In this document: piece by piece, positions 1-13,939 of the stretch
How the letters are laid out: each line of letters starts with the position of its first letter
How positions within the stretch are numbered: the first letter of the stretch is position 1
Assembly: GCA_003952965.2 (NCBI GenBank)
Contig: CM025855.1
Location: 4,385,944 to 4,449,943, forward strand
Length of the DNA: 64,000 nucleotides
Direction of reading: 5' to 3'
From: Morella rubra
Taxonomy: Eukaryota; Streptophyta; Magnoliopsida; Fagales; Myricaceae
Program-made: the position numbers and the translations under genes
The notes under the pieces: generated by a model
What the model was told of the DNA's origin: nothing
Seen by the model: only the letters and a program-made list of their open reading frames with translations
Database searches by the model: none

Positions 1-486
1 GGCTAACTCCTAAAGGAAAATGACAAAAAAAAAATTACTATGTAATGCAAAAAGTGTCTTAGAGTTAAAATATTGAAAATTAAGGACTAAAAATATTAAA
101 AATATATTAGACGACCCCGTTAATTTTTTTTTATCAAAAACTTATCCATTATCTAAAAAAAAAATCATCAATATAATTTCACAAGTCATAGTCTAAGGTC
201 ATAATCACAATTTCACAACCTAGTTCTAATCACAATTTCACAATTCAATATAATGCACATTAATAATTTTACAGCCCAACCAGGTAGTATCACAAACACA
301 AAATTCAGTAGAAATACCAACCAAAATTCACAGCATCATAACATTGGATTGAAAAAATTCATAGGGTCATAACAAAGGACATGGGTGAATCTTGGGGCTG
401 GGCTTTAAGGGGGGCTAACTTGGTCTAAAAGTAGTAAAATAAAAAATAAAAACATTTTACATTGGCCAACCTTCCATCCACCACTG
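1..486. mobile_element. Non-autonomous hAT element nested in Copia (right part)
   Basis: The right end reads CCACCACTG at 478-486 and is followed by GATGGATG (487-494). In the second copy the complete element is visible (59496-60013), starting CAGTGGCAG and flanked on both sides by the same 8-bp GATGGATG. An 8-bp target duplication and CAGTGG termini fit the hAT superfamily. It sits inside gag-like sequence and has no coding capacity that I can see. Confidence 0.8.
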
Positions 487-568
487 GATGGATGATCTTG
501 AGGCAAAATATGGTTCTAAGTTTGATACCCACATACAATTATTATTAAATAAATATAATAGTTCTCGC

Positions 569-988
569 TAGGGGTGGTTAACGGTAATGTAGGTGACGGT
601 TTGGGAAAACCGTCACTGTCACCGCAATTGATAGAATCACATAATTGACACCACCACCGCACTGTTAAGGCACAATAACCGCCCTTGCTGATGACGGTAT
701 TAACGGTAACGGTTATACGGTTACCGCTTGAAACGTATAACCGTATAACCGTTAGGCCAAAAAAAATGGGTTTTTTCTGAGCTTTTCATATTTTGTTCAC
801 TATTTTGGGCTATTTTCCTTGGTTTTTTTCGACCATTAAGACATTTGATGCCTATATATAAGCAACAAATATGCCATCTACCACCGCACCGCTCAAGTAC
901 AATAACCGCCCTTACCGATTACGGTACCTGTAGCGGTGACGGTTTTAGCGGTTAAAACTGTCACCGCAGGTGAAAATGAGCACCCTTA
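569..988. mobile_element. hAT-type MITE nested in Copia, copy 1
   Basis: A 420-bp element begins TAGGGGTG and ends CACCCTTA (terminal repeats match 7 of 8). It is flanked by a perfect 8-bp direct repeat GTTCTCGC (561-568 and 989-996). The interior is rich in short CGGT/ACCG motifs in both orientations, as in hAT subterminal regions, and has no transposase. It lies in gag-like sequence of the Copia element. Confidence 0.88.
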
Positions 989-3900
989 GTTCTCGCATGG
1001 GTGAGAATGAATATATGGGAGATTATGTAAATCAAATGGAACACATAACAAAAGAATTAGAAAATGTTGGGCATCCAATATCAGACAAGATGTAAGCGAC
1101 TACTATTTCGAATAGTTTGCCTTTATCGTGGGAACATGTTGTAACTACACTTATACATAAAAAAAGTATCAATGGTATCACTTCCAGTGTTACTAGTTCT
1201 AGAGGAAGAAAGAATGAAAAGAAAGCGACAAGAAAATACATCCAATAGTCTTATGATTGCACAAACTACTCAACCTTCGATTCAAATACCGAAAAAGAAT
1301 AAATTTAGAAAATTCAATAAAAAATGGCTGGAAAAGAAACCTATGGGAGCAAAGAAGAAAGGAGCATGTTTTAAATGTGGGAAGAAAGGGCATTTCAAAA
1401 CTAACCGTCCAAAGAATCAAGACCGAGAACCAACTTTAGATTCTTGGTGGATAGACTCTGGTGCTACCAGACACATAACTAGGAACAAAGAACTATTTGT
1501 GGACATGAAAGAAAAGAAAATTGGTGAACACAGAGTCTATATGGGCAATAATACATATTGTGACATAGTGGGAGAAGGTACATGTAAATTCATACATAAT
1601 AGTTATGTTATAACTTTAAATGATGTCCTTCACATACCTCATGTCCATAGAAGTCTTGTATTTGTTTCTGTACTAGATAAAAGAGGATGTGAGGTTAAAT
1701 TCAAAACTAGTTATGTATATATTAGAAAAGGAACTGTAATGCTTAAAGTATCTAAAGCAAACAATATGTACGTACTCAAAGTAATGTAAATAAAGATTCT
1801 ATTTCTAGTTATTTAAATGTGTCAAATGATAATAGTTCTTATTTATGGCATTTACATTTAGGTCACATAAACAAAAACAAAATAAAAAGAATGTCTACAA
1901 ACGGATTAATTCTGCAATTAGATAAAGAAGATTTCATTACGTGTGAACCATGTATAAAAGGAAAAACATCAAGTAAATCTTTTACAAAACATTGGAAATC
2001 ATCAGAATTACTTGAAATAGTACATTCTAATATATGTGAACCTTTAAGAACTAAGACACATAGGGGAATGAAATACTTTATTACATTTACAGATGACTTT
2101 TCAAGGTATGGACATATTTATCTTTTGAAACACAAGTCTGAAGCAATTGATAAATTTAAAGAATATAAATTAGAAGTTGAAAAGCAATTGGGTAGGTCCA
2201 TAAAAACCTTGAATAATGATAGGGGTAGTGAATACAAAGCCTTAGAACAATTTTGTAAAGATAATGGAATAAGACATGTATACTCTATGACTTATAAACC
2301 ACAAAAAAAGGGCATATCTGAAAGAAGAAATAGAACTCTCATGGACATGACCAGATCCGTGATGATGTATGTAGATTTATCTAGACGATTTTGGGGAGAA
2401 GCCCTATCAACAACAATGTACATATTAAATAGAGTTAAAACTAAGGCAAAGACTATCACTCTTTATAAATGTTGGACAGGTTTGAAACCGGATATTACTA
2501 ATTTAAGAATTTGGGGCTGTAAAGCCCACGTACTTATTCCTAAACCATTGAGGGATAAATTGGGTAGTAAAACTTGGGAATGCAAGTTTATTGGTTATAT
2601 AGAAAATGAGAGTGATTATCATTTTTGCCATTCTGAAAAAAGACTTATTGAAAGTAGAGATGTCGTATTTATGGAAGATACCAGTAAAATTACTACTTTA
2701 GAAGACTTAAAATTATTGGATGATGAATTGATAGATACAACTCACAATAAAAAGAAAATCACAGCATATAGATTTATCATCCAAAGATGAGGGGAACAAT
2801 AAGAGCAAAAGAAATAGGCGATCATCTAGTTTATTACATGATCATTATATGTTAACTGTGGATGAAATTAATCTAAAAATTGATCCGGCAAATTTCAAGG
2901 AAGCAATGGAATCCAAGGATGCGAATGAATGGCTTAAAGCAATGAATGGTGAAATTAATTCAATAAATAAATATTATGTTTGGGAACTTACAAATTTACC
3001 AAATAAAAGAAAAGTCATTGGTTGCAAATGGGTGCTAAGAAAGAAATTTAAATCTGATGGAACCCTAGAAAAATATAAAGCAAGACTGGTAGCTAAAGGG
3101 TTTACTCAACAACCCGATGTAGATTGTATAGACATATTCTCCTGTAGTTAAATTTGTATCGGTAAGAATAATTATGTCTATTGTTGCATATATGATTTAG
3201 AATTGCATCAATTAGATGTGAAAACAGCGTTTCTAAATAGAGAATTAAATGAAGATATCTATATGATTCAACATGAAGGGTTTGAATTTAATGATCAAAA
3301 AGAAAAATCTACAATCTAAAAAGATCATTATATGGATTAAAACAATCATTGAGACAATGATATTTAAAATTTCATGAAGCAATTCTAGAATTGAGATTTG
3401 AATCAAGTAAATTAGATCATTGTGTATATATTTGGAGACGAGATGAAGAAACGACTATATTATCATTATATGTTGATGATATATTATTGGCTAGTAATTC
3501 TATAAATATGATGACCGAAACAAAAATATTTCTCGGATCCAAATTTGAAATGAAAGACATGGGTCTTGCTACCTATGTATTAGGGATACAAATCTCAAGA
3601 GATAAAATTTTCAAGTTATTATATCTGGATCAAGAAAAATATTTAGAAAAGGTGCTTAAAAAATTTGAGATGCATAATTGCAAACCATTGAGCACATCAA
3701 TAAGTAAAGGATCACATTTAAGTAAGAAGATGTGTCCACAAACTAATGAAGATATAAATGAAATGAAAAACATTGCATATGCTCAGGCCATTGGTAGTCT
3801 AATGTATGCAATGACTACAACAAAACCTGATATTTGTCATGCAGTAGGATTGGTAAGTAGATATCAATCCAATCCTGGAAAGACTCATTGGCAAGTAGTA

Positions 3901-4850
3901 AAAAGGATATTTAGATATCTTCAAGGCACCAAAAAGTTAAGTTTGTGTTTTGATATAAATTATCTAGAAATAATAATCTATACAGATATTGATTTCGCTA
4001 ATGATCTCGATGATAGAAAATCTACAAGTGATTATTTTTTCTTGTTTTGTGGTAAAGTTGTTTCATGGTTAAGCAAGAAACAAGGTTGAGTTGTTAAATC
4101 CACCATGGAAGCTTAATATATATCATGCAGCACAACAAAAAATAATGCAGTCTGGATTAAACGATTTGTAGAAAGTTTAACATTAGGTATAACTGCCAGA
4201 CTAACCAATGTGTTTTGTGACAACGAGTCTGTTATCTCTTTAATAAAAAGTAGAGCTCAAAGTTCCAAAGGCAAACACATTGACGTAAATTACCATTATA
4301 TTCAAGATATAGTGGAGTAAGGAGAAATTAAAATAGAATATATTTCCTTGGAAGAGATGATAGTCGATCCACTGACCAAGGGATTGCCTTTGAGGAAATT
4401 CAAAGAGCATGTAACTTCGATGGGACTAAGAGACATCTAGATGTGGTCGTCACATAGATAACATTACAATTTTGTAGATATTTGGGGACACCTGGATAAA
4501 TGAAATGTAAATAGACTATCTGTATTATAATATTGGTCATTAAGATAGTTAATATATGTAATTTTGGATATTGTAATTTTTGTTTCATGAATAAAAATCC
4601 ATGGTATTGAAACTGTTAAATATCCATAGTATTACAAATTACACTAAATTATTATATCCTGCAAATTTTATTTTATTCAGTGGAAATGTGTAACACCTCT
4701 AATATATTGGATCAATATATGGTAAAAAGGTGAATTTAAATAACTATAGTATATTTATCTAGAGTCAATTTGTTATTTAGGACAGATGAAAGGTTGAAAG
4801 ACTTCAGTTTAAGTTACATATCACAACTAATGGCATGATCAAGTGGGAGA

Positions 4851-5173
4851 TGTTGAACCATTGCACCCATTCGGTGCACAGGATGATCAAGCCATTAAAT
4901 CACCCTGAACAGAGGCAATGCTCTGTAAAGAAATCTCTATGGAAGTTGTAACTTCCATGGAGGTTACCGGTTAATACATAAGAGTTTCAATGCTTAGAAA
5001 AGTTGCAACTCTTCCTAAACTTTTATATTGCTCTATAAATAGTAATTTGCGGATCTAAAATAACTGACACAATTATTCAGACAAAACAAAAGCAATAGGA
5101 AAGACCGGTTGCCTCCTAGATTTAACTTCCTAGCGGTTACTTCCTTTCGATCATTCATTGTCATTTTCCAACA
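4851..5173 (+). repeat. 3' LTR of Copia copy 1
   Basis: It begins TGTTGAACC just after the purine tract AAGTGGGAGA and ends TTTTCCAACA, giving the TG...CA termini of an LTR, 323 bp long. It contains a TATA-like CTATAAATAG near 5033-5042. The first 150 bp or so match the LTR remnant at 57683-57830 at roughly 93 percent. The next five bases are GGATG, against GGATT just before the remnant at 57683. Confidence 0.82.
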
Positions 5174-5730
5174 GGATGTAACTCAACAAACAAGGATTTA
5201 GGCATATCCTTATCTACTTGAATCTCAATACAAATTCTAGAGAAGGGAAAAACCCTTAATGAGCTAGTAGAACCACCAAGGTACAAGAGGTTTCTAATTA
5301 CACTGCCAAGGTATTCCATACCTTCAAGTGTCCACAACAACAATGGAACATTGAAGAAATTGATCCAAACTTGAATACTAGAAAAGGTGCTCTTGGCCAG
5401 TTGCATTCCAATTTGTCATTTCTTCACAGTCATAAGCTTACCAAGAACATGGTAAGGGCCACCATCAAGTGATTTAAGACAAGTGTCTTGATCATTTTTC
5501 ATTTTAAAGCCGTAAAAACTAGATATAATTATGCATTCGAAAGATATCTTCAAGCTCTTGATAATTCCAAGCTTTGAACGCACAATCTTTCACTAATAAG
5601 TGAAAGGAAGAGGAAGGACTCTACCAAGAAAATAACCAATAATTGAGCTTTCCCATTTCTTAACACCCTACGCAGAAATATCAAGGAGAATACAATGAAC
5701 AGTATCCTTCATTGGCTCCACGGAGAGATT
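5174..5730 (-). mobile_element. LINE ORF1-like fragment (DUF4283 domain), broken
   Basis: On the minus strand the sequence encodes pieces of a DUF4283-type domain typical of plant L1 LINE ORF1 proteins: WESSIIGYFLG near 5650, a GGPYHVLGK-like stretch near 5450, then VWINFFNVPLLLW and SLFVELHP up to 5174. Stops and frame changes interrupt it, so it is a relic. The fragment stops exactly at the Copia LTR edge (5173/5174), so the Copia element probably inserted into it. A possible continuation lies at 57580-57682 beside the other Copia copy. Confidence 0.6.
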
Positions 5731-8377
5731 ATAAATCAGGATTAATACAATGCACAACACCCTTCCAGAACCAACAGATTATAAATTCTATGACAAAGCT
5801 CAAGAAACTCTAGGTTTGAACCCAATTGAATAAATCTTAATTAGGTTTACATCATGGATGACAATGTTTGCGCATTTTTCCGAAGGCCGCGCGCGCGCAT
5901 GAAGAGAGATATTGATAGTTAGATGCAATATGTTCTCCAATATTGCAGGGGCTGGTTGTTGGGGAGACCGTATGGAATGACACAATAAGAGGATGTTGTT
6001 TATTGAACAACTAACAACAGCACTTAATAGCAGACGAAAATTTAAAAGACGACCCTCTATCTCTGACCTTCGTGGAGCACTCACGTACAGGGTGTCAGGG
6101 AGACTCAAATTAAACTTTTGCTTGTTATAATTAAGGAATATAGATGTCAACTTATAAGGTGCATGTTTTGTTCCATTTTGGTGGACTGGAACAAAATATA
6201 CTTCAACCACCAGTTCAATTTTTTGTGACAATTTTTTTTTTTTTGTCATCAAAAGTCATGATTTTGTCACTAAAAATTTTAGTGACGCAATTTTTTTAGT
6301 TACTGGCTCCATTAACATATGTCCGTCACTAAAACTTTTTCATGAAGAAAATCAAATTTTTATTCCTTGATCACGAATAACGTCTTTTCGCGACGGAAAA
6401 TTTTCTCCACCAAACAGTCTTATTGACGGCATATATATCAGACACGTTTGATCGTCTATAAAGGACGTTCGGTTCGCATATTAGCGATCGATCGCCCTTT
6501 GCAGACTAGTCGACCAATCATAAACTTGACGATTTGACGTTAGATGACCAATCCGATGCAGTCTGCGTGTGGACGACCGAACATGCTGAGGAAAATTTAT
6601 GGTAACCTTTTCACTGATATTAATGTTGTTCAACTCAACCACTAGTTAGTAGTTATACTAGTGCCCATGCTTTCACGCGGACATATAGTATAATATTCCC
6701 AGAGAATCGATAGACATTAATGGACATTGATCATATATAATAGGTCTTGTTGGCAGAAAAATTAAGCATCAGGGGACAAATATATTATGTTGGTGGTTTG
6801 CATGATATTCGTATATGATCATGGGCTACTAAAAAGATGTATATATGTTGATGATCAGCAACTTGAAAATTATAATTAAGTACAACTCATGTTGCACGCT
6901 CAGTGGGGGTTACTTCGATAAGTAAAACGAGTGAAACTAATTTGGGTAAAAATCACTTAATATAAAATAAATAACCTTTAACAACATAATAATATTAAAA
7001 ACTTCAAAACAGCTGAAAAACAACGTTTCGTTTAAAACCCTTGAAAAGTAAAAACGTCAAAATTGAACAGTCAAATTGTAATTTTATGCGCTCTCTTAAC
7101 TATATATCCACCCACGTGACAATTTTCATCTTTACATAATAATTCTATAAAAAATTACCTTTGGTTATAACTCTGAGTCACGTCTACTCTGTGAAAAGAT
7201 TGTGCAATCTGAAAACGCTATGAATCTAATTAGTTGGTGGTCAACGAAACTAAGCTATGCTCTAGGTAGAATTCCCCCTATTAAATCCTGGCACGTTTTC
7301 ATCAAGTCATCTGAGGCATTAATTTTTCTCTTTCATTGCAGGCCCAATGATCAGAAAATATCCCATGCAATCAATTGGCTAACTCAGTGGCAATTCTGTC
7401 CAATCTAGTTAATTTCATACACTGATTGTGAAGTTTGCTTCTAATTAACCCTAGTCGCCTTTTTAAGGACACTGATTATATATTGATCAACCGACCCACC
7501 CACTATAATTTTGCCTTTTAGGAAGATATTGGGAGTTTTGCTCGGATGAATTAGTAACCTTTTTGATCAGTAATCGACGCACTTGGTCTTTGTTTAGTAT
7601 AATAAAGCAAGTCGTCTTAAAGGGTATAGAAGAACATGATACTAATCATCACATGCACTGCAATGATCAGCACCACATCAGACTTTCCAAAGTCACATGC
7701 ATTAAGGTTGAAAATAAATGGCAAACAACAGGAAAAACATAAATGCAAATCAATTAAGAAAATTAGGTAGGAAATTAATAACTTCAAGTACCATCAAAAT
7801 ATATATATATATATATTCCCTATATAGTCACGGTTAAATAAACGTACGACTACAAATGAATAATGTGGGGTTAGTGTGTCCATTACTTAATTTTCTTTAA
7901 CAATTATTAATGTAGGCTGAAAATGCTGTCAACATATATAAGTCTCACCTAGCTAATATTTTTTTTGGGGTAATGGTAAGTTGTTTATAAGTTTTTATTT
8001 TACAATAAAGGGCAATCCAGGCGACTCATAGATCCACACAGGTAATATAGATTTTTCTAATATTGATTGTGATAAGCTGCTACAAAATATCTTTCTGCAT
8101 TAATGTTGCTCCTAAAGTAGTGCTAAGTAAAGGCAAAAGCCTCTTTGGCTAAAGTTCTTCGATGGAAATAAGCTACGCTATAGTGATCATAAATTCGTAA
8201 TCCTTCACCAACCTATGCCATCTACTGGCCATGTGGGCAGATCGAGAGAGTATTAAAACATAGAGGCCTGGGTCGAAATTTTTATAATTTTATATAACCT
8301 CAACTTGCATGGTTTCCGGCATTAATTTTCATTATCTTACACATGGAACGACACTTTCAAGTTGTTCTGTCCGTTTA

Positions 8378-8408
<31 letters not shown>

Positions 8409-10634
8409 TAACGTACGAGTTAAATTAATTAAGTTTCTGTCAGATATATATTAATGGTCCCATCATACTCCCTTAATAAATCAAGAGCCTCACTGTTTAA
8501 TCTCAATAATATTGAAGATCATATATTAATTGTCTTGTTTAAAGAGCAACTTGAAATTTGAAATTGGAGTACGTACTAGTGGAGTCATTTTTTTTTTATG
8601 TTTTCTCGTCATCGTGGGACTACGACAAGGACTGATCTGTCCTTAAAAGAAGAAGAAGAAGAAATTAAATAGGAGCATAAACAGGCACTAATTAAGCGGT
8701 ACCGCAATGCATGGAGGATTGTTGATGTTTTTAATGTCTTCTTTTTCTAGTGAGGGTTTGGGTCTCTGTTCAAATTTGTTTTGGGTGGTGGTGACTGCAG
8801 GAACAGTACGTACTTTCGTATTGCTATATATATATATGCGCCACTGTGGGTGCCCATTAACCCATGATTAATTATTGCTGGTGGCAAGTGGCAACACAGC
8901 TAGCCACAGTACTATTGGGGACATATTAACGCTATTGAAGCACTAATTGGGGGGCCTTCAACTATAATTTAAAACTGAGAAAGTTATAGCTCAATGATGG
9001 TTCTGAAGAGACTGCTAATTATATTAGGAGATTAATTTATATATTCGAGCTATAGCTAGCTAGCTCGACGTTGAGCCAAAACCTCTCGTTTTGCAACCCA
9101 TGCATGCAGCAGTAACACCAGCTTTGAACCTCTTTATAGTATGGATTATATATATATATATATTAAAGACTCTATTAGAGTTCCTGAACTGCTCAGTATA
9201 CATCTGGGTTGATCTCTTATAGATCACTTGAGGATTTCTTGATTTAAATCTCCACATGATCTTAAATATTATTGGTGCTTTTTATATTAATTTACGATTA
9301 TTTATAACAACCAATTGCAGTAGAGCATATCCCCGGCCTTTGGCTGATCGATCAAGCGGATTAGGAAATTCTTTTTCTCCTTTTTTTCAAACCAGAATTG
9401 GCCCAGTAAACAAATCACAAAAAAGGTGACTTCTTATTACAATTACAACACATCCCTTGAATTTTTTTTTAGCGTTTTCCTTCAAATGCCACTCCTACGC
9501 AGCTAGGGTTGTCCGTGTATATGCATGGGAGGTTTTCAGTCGAGTTTGAGTTGAGCTAGACCAGCTCCTAAAATTTTTGCTCTGAGAGTGTCTATTCCCC
9601 CCAGCTTGGGCTGAATACTAACAGCCGAAGCCCAAATGTAGATAAGGTTTAAGACTTCAAAAAAAATGAGATAGTGGGTTGGTTTATATGAATAATACGG
9701 CCCAACATAGGAGTAGCTTGGGCCGACTATGCCATATGTCCTACGTAATCCACTCCTAATTAGCTCCATATTTTTTTGGGTTAAGCATAATTAGTCTCAT
9801 ATTAACCCTAGAAGACAATACCTCGGACCAGACCAATTTTTTAAGCTATACCAACCTAGCATTCTTTCTTAGCCGCCCGTCGGTTGTGAACACCTGGTGT
9901 ATGTTAATTTTACTAATACTAGAATGGTGGGGGTCGATTCGAGTGTTCCTAGTTTGCCGTTCCACTCTCAATCCGGTCATTACGATTTCCAAATAAGTCA
10001 GATCCGTCCAAACCCAATGCACAAAGGCCAGGTACAACAGATTTTTCTTATTACTCAAAAATATAAAATAAAACTCTAATACCAGAAACTTCAGGAAAAT
10101 GCCGACGGAGAAAAGAAGCAATTTTAGGAAGAAAACGCAAGGAAGGGAAACACTTCTTGGAGACGAGATTCAACCTCAGTGGGAAACGTCATGAACTACT
10201 TAAATCGCTTCGTCTCCTGGTTCGGACAGCTAAAGGCAAGCACCAGGCGCCTAAAGTGCTCCGGCGAGCTCAGATCTTGTGGTGTACATGCACACAAGGT
10301 TCTACTCATGCCCCAATGCCATAAGGATTGGGTTACAATTGGAACTTCAGATCCAGAGGAGAGCAATTATCTGCATAAGTTCATACACAAGGTCCTGCTG
10401 ATGCTACACTCAGACCTTGCAATCTTGCATATAGCCCTACGCTACGCAGTTAATCGAAAGGGAGCCTCACAATGTCCAAAAAGCTTCACATTTCGCCATC
10501 TACTGAATAATTCTTTCTTTCTTTCAGATTTCTACCAAAGAAGTCAGTTTTTGAACACTGCTGGAAAGTAGCATAAAAGCATCCCATTACCATACATCGG
10601 ACTTGCAGCAACATGGATCTTGACTAAACCATGA
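5731..10634. other. Gene-free intergenic stretch
   Basis: No coding region here has recognisable domains or convincing exon structure. It holds AT microsatellites (around 7800-7817, 8379-8398, 8826-8838 and 9148-9163), a short GAA run near 8650, and AT-rich DNA. The part 10100-10634 is less AT-rich and lies directly downstream of the 150-aa gene; it may hold that gene's 3' UTR. Open frames at 5800-6252, 7202-7408 and 10179-10571 show no known motif and I do not call them genes. Confidence 0.6.
6236..6480. repeat. CACTA-like or MITE-like repeat remnant
   Basis: The segment has repeated GTCACTAAAA / TTTTAGTGACG motifs in both orientations, plus GACGG-type motifs, resembling the subterminal regions of plant CACTA-type non-autonomous elements. 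No clear ends or target duplication are visible, so the class is uncertain. Confidence 0.35.
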
Positions 10635-13446
10635 TTATTGGACATTTTGACCGCTGGTTAATGGTCCTTGCTTTTGGTTCAAAGAGACATGGATGGCCTT
10701 TGCTGATGCAACGGCCGAGTCTCCTCTCTTGACAATTTTCTCAAGCTCTCCAACCTTCTCTGACAGCTGTCCCGCGTTCAAATTGGTGGACTGGATAAAT
10801 TTGTTTGCCGTTTCCAGGGCAGAGCATAACTACCAAAACAAGAGGAAGGAAATAAAAACTATTTTCTCAAGGAAACAGCCTTCGAAAGGCATGCTCAATG
10901 CCAAGCAACAAATGTTATGTCAACTGTATGAAGATGAAAGGTTCTTACAATGATTAAGCCTTCTGTACAAAAAAGCCCAATCAGAGACGGCCCCAGACAA
11001 AAAACAGAAACCATCATGTTCATGGCAGATTTCAACGATAAAATAGCACCTTGTATACTCCCCATACACAGACAAATGGGGGTGTATGCATAATTTGTTA
11101 GAGAATGGCTGAAATTACTATTCGTTTTTGTAGACATGTTCTAGTTAAAAAACATATATCCTCCAATGCAGAAGAATTGTCACCTTTAGGGTAAGAGCAG
11201 TCCACGAATGGTCAGTACCAGAGAGTGCCTCTCTCAGGCGGGCATAGTCTTTCTGAAGCAACAGCAACTGAATTAGATACTTGTAGAAATACAAATTCCG
11301 AAACATAGAATAAATACAAATAACAAACGATTACTTCTGGTATATTTGGAACTCTTGCATTTCTGCACAGCAATAGTAAGATTTAACGTTATTTCAGAAT
11401 CCAAGTGAGGTGGGATAATTCCACATATAACAAAAGAAAATTATAGGAAAATTTTGCAAAGGCAAAGTTTTCCCATTCTGGAGTCACAGGACATTAACAT
11501 GCAACGCTCTACTCTCCCATACATTTGTTCTTAAGAACACGAGGCATTTCACAGGAGTGTTCAAGATACAGAATTGAGACGTAAACAGCAAATACTCCAG
11601 TTATTTTGCTGTGTAAAACCTAAAGGCTAAAACAACAACAACCTAGTCTTTAGATTAGCAAGCCCTGTATTCCAAAGATAGATAATATTGAGCAAATAGG
11701 ATAACCACACTTCCTAACACTAGTTATTGTGCAAAAAGAGCTTTACAGTTATGCTTGCTACTAAGCATCATACAGCGTAGAGATTTCATATGTACCAAAA
11801 AGATTCTTGAGGGGCAACTAATTGAACTCAAGAAGAAGAAAAATCATTTAAGATGGATTGTTTGAGGACAAGAAAAACAAAGACCTGCACCAATGGTTTA
11901 GCCTTGAGACCCACAAGGAGCAAGATGGCTCAACCTTGAGACCCATAAGAGGAAGGCCAGAATTACAAGTTGTGGTTATGAGCACTATAGCCTACAAACA
12001 CAACATATAAGGCTCCACTTACAGCTGACGAAAAAAAAGAGGACTATATTAGATCTAAACTAGTTGGAAAAAGAGCATTACATTGAGTCGAGCATTGAGA
12101 AACTGAAGAAATCCAGAAAATTAACACAATTAAGTTTAGTCTGCGTGGCACTAACATAGAGAATTTTAACAACTGAAGAAACACTAATCATTGTACAACT
12201 GACTTCTTGCCGAAGGCCCTAGCCAAGAAGCACCAATATCAACACTAGACACGGATGTGACAAAATACAGATAACACTATAGAGAAATTCTCCTAAAAAT
12301 AGTACCCTATATGACCGATATAGGGTTTGTATTTAGAAGATAAATAACAAGCACTGAAAAAGGTAAAACTGTATCTAAAACTAATAGTCAGGCGATAGTA
12401 GATGGTAAAGAAGAATTTATTTGGAGCATAAAGTACCAACATCCCTAGTTAGATTTCATAGCTATACCCAAAGAGACTCTTCCTGAACATCCCTAAAGAC
12501 AACATTAATCAATTTGCATTTTGCTCCTTCAGATGTTCAAAATAAAGCATTTAGATCCCTTTTCTAATACGTGATCCCAAAACAATTTTACGTTAACAAT
12601 TACAACTCTAATTCATTTCAATTTTGCGAAGATGGGGGCTCCCATCTTTTTATAGATTCATGAAATCATCACACATATCAGACTTGGATACTGCTGGAGC
12701 AAAAGAACCTCCATTCTGACTTGCCTAGAGTATCGTTAAAATTCTAAACTCATTTCAGAAAATGAGAGCATTAAGCAATTCCTAAACAGTAATAACCCAT
12801 CTTCCCAAAAAGTACTAACAAAACGTAAACGCAATAACCCATCTGAAACGTGCTATCCCTGTATCCCATCAGTCCAAAATAGCTAAAGTGCTATAGCTGG
12901 CAAATGAAAATCTACCCAAATCGGACATTTTCACAGCTCCGTCACATCGGCACATGCAGCTTCTCGGAATCTACTTTCTAAAGATTTTACGATTAAATGA
13001 GTCCATCAGTCAATTGGGAGACGAATCAGGTTATGTTTGTTGAAGTTACATAATATTAGAAGTAAATCGATCTAATTTCAACATCTTTCAAAGCTCGAGA
13101 TCATTTAGGACAACATTTCTGGACCTTTTTTCTCTGATTGTTAACCCACAGCATTTTTGTTTTTTTTTTTCAACAAGACCGACACAAAGTAGTTGACACA
13201 AAACAACGAAACCCATAAAGAACCAAACGAATAGCGACAGAACAATGTAGAGAAGTTGAATGGGAAGTGAACCTGGAAGAGCTTTGTGAGTTCCAGAGCC
13301 TGAGGGGTGTCGGTGGGGTTAGAAACTGAAGAGGGAGACGCTGAGATAGGGGCTTCCTGGTGATCTGGAGGTGTAGCACCATCTGATTCACCGAGATCGC
13401 TGAGCAGATCGCCTATGCATAGGAGCGGCCCTCCGATTCCTCTCAT
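10635..13446 (-). CDS. Three-exon gene for an unrecognised 150-aa helical protein
   Basis: Exons on the minus strand: 13273-13446, 11184-11267 and 10635-10829 (stop TAA at 10635-10637). All junctions are phase 0 with GT-AG borders, giving 58+28+64 = 150 residues. The start is the first ATG (13446), opening MRGIGGPLLCIGDLLSDLGE. Residues 20-50 are rich in Ser, Pro and Asp and probably disordered. Residues 51-130 look helical and weakly coiled-coil, with LTKLFQLLLLQKDYARLREAL and a segment around AGQLSEKVGELEKIVKR. I see no signal peptide, membrane span or catalytic motif. I do not recognise the family. The regular exon phases and a clean 450-nt frame argue for a real gene. Intron 1 is about 2 kb of unremarkable AT-rich DNA. 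Confidence 0.72.
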
Positions 13447-13939
13447 TGTTTGCTTAATGGTACCAGAGTGCGTCGGTCCTATATCAACAACAAATCGTGG
13501 CCCATTTTCTTATTTTATTTTATTTTGTAGTTAATCGTGGCCCATTTATACATTACAACAAATTCGGCTTTCTAATTAAACGTCAGATAGTCCATATTTT
13601 AGAGGTCACAAAAGGATTTAACAAGGCATGCATTATTAATCCCACATCTATATTCATTTAGCTAGAACACTTTCATGAGCTATGCTTTTATACGAGTAAC
13701 TTGTTTCTATGTGTGAGAGCATCTTTTTTTTCCTTCTTTTTTTTTTAAATTACACCATGCAATTGAAGGAATACATTATAAAAGTATCTTGGTCCTTTGT
13801 CTTTGATTCGTGCCAAAGTGAAAAGAAAAAAAAAATAATCTCCAGAATTTTCATTTTAATTTTACAGCAAAAAAAAACATCTAGGACTCTTGTACAGGCA
13901 TATTTCTTAATTTTTCCATAATAACAACTTAAATTAGGC

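Larger units (their letters stand above)
1..4471 (+). repeat. Left copy of a 4.47-kb near-identical direct repeat
   Basis: This stretch matches 59528-64000 almost base for base; the offset moves only between 59527 and 59530. I saw about ten differences by eye. Both copies contain the same Copia interior and the same two hAT insertions. Both repeat ends coincide with window edges, so the true repeat may be longer. It is a segmental duplication or an assembly duplication rather than two separate transpositions; see findings. Confidence 0.97.
1..5173 (+). mobile_element. Copia LTR retrotransposon fossil, copy 1 (left end outside window)
   Basis: Broken Copia-superfamily element. Parts in the Copia order gag-protease-integrase-RT-RNase H: gag remnant with a zinc-knuckle-like stretch (about 1000-1430), aspartic protease with WIDSGAT (about 1440-1500), GAG pre-integrase with LWHLHLGH (from about 1840), integrase core with DDFSRYG and an NDRGSEY-like motif (about 2030-2700), reverse transcriptase with GCKWVLRKK and YVDDILLAS (about 2850-3560) and RNase H (about 3780-4440). 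A purine-rich tract precedes the 3' LTR at 4851. Integrase before RT separates Copia from Gypsy. The element carries several breaks, roughly half a dozen, plus two nested hAT insertions, and looks non-functional. The LTR remnants differ by roughly 7 percent, so the insertion is old. The 5' LTR of this copy lies outside the window. Confidence 0.93.

Noticed and set aside
5800-6252. 150-codon minus-strand open frame
   Set aside because: Composition is irregular, it overlaps repeat-like DNA at its start, has no recognisable domain, and the frame spans a poly-T run.
10179-10571. 130-codon plus-strand open frame
   Set aside because: It lies antisense in the probable 3' UTR of the 150-aa gene and shows no domain or splice partners.
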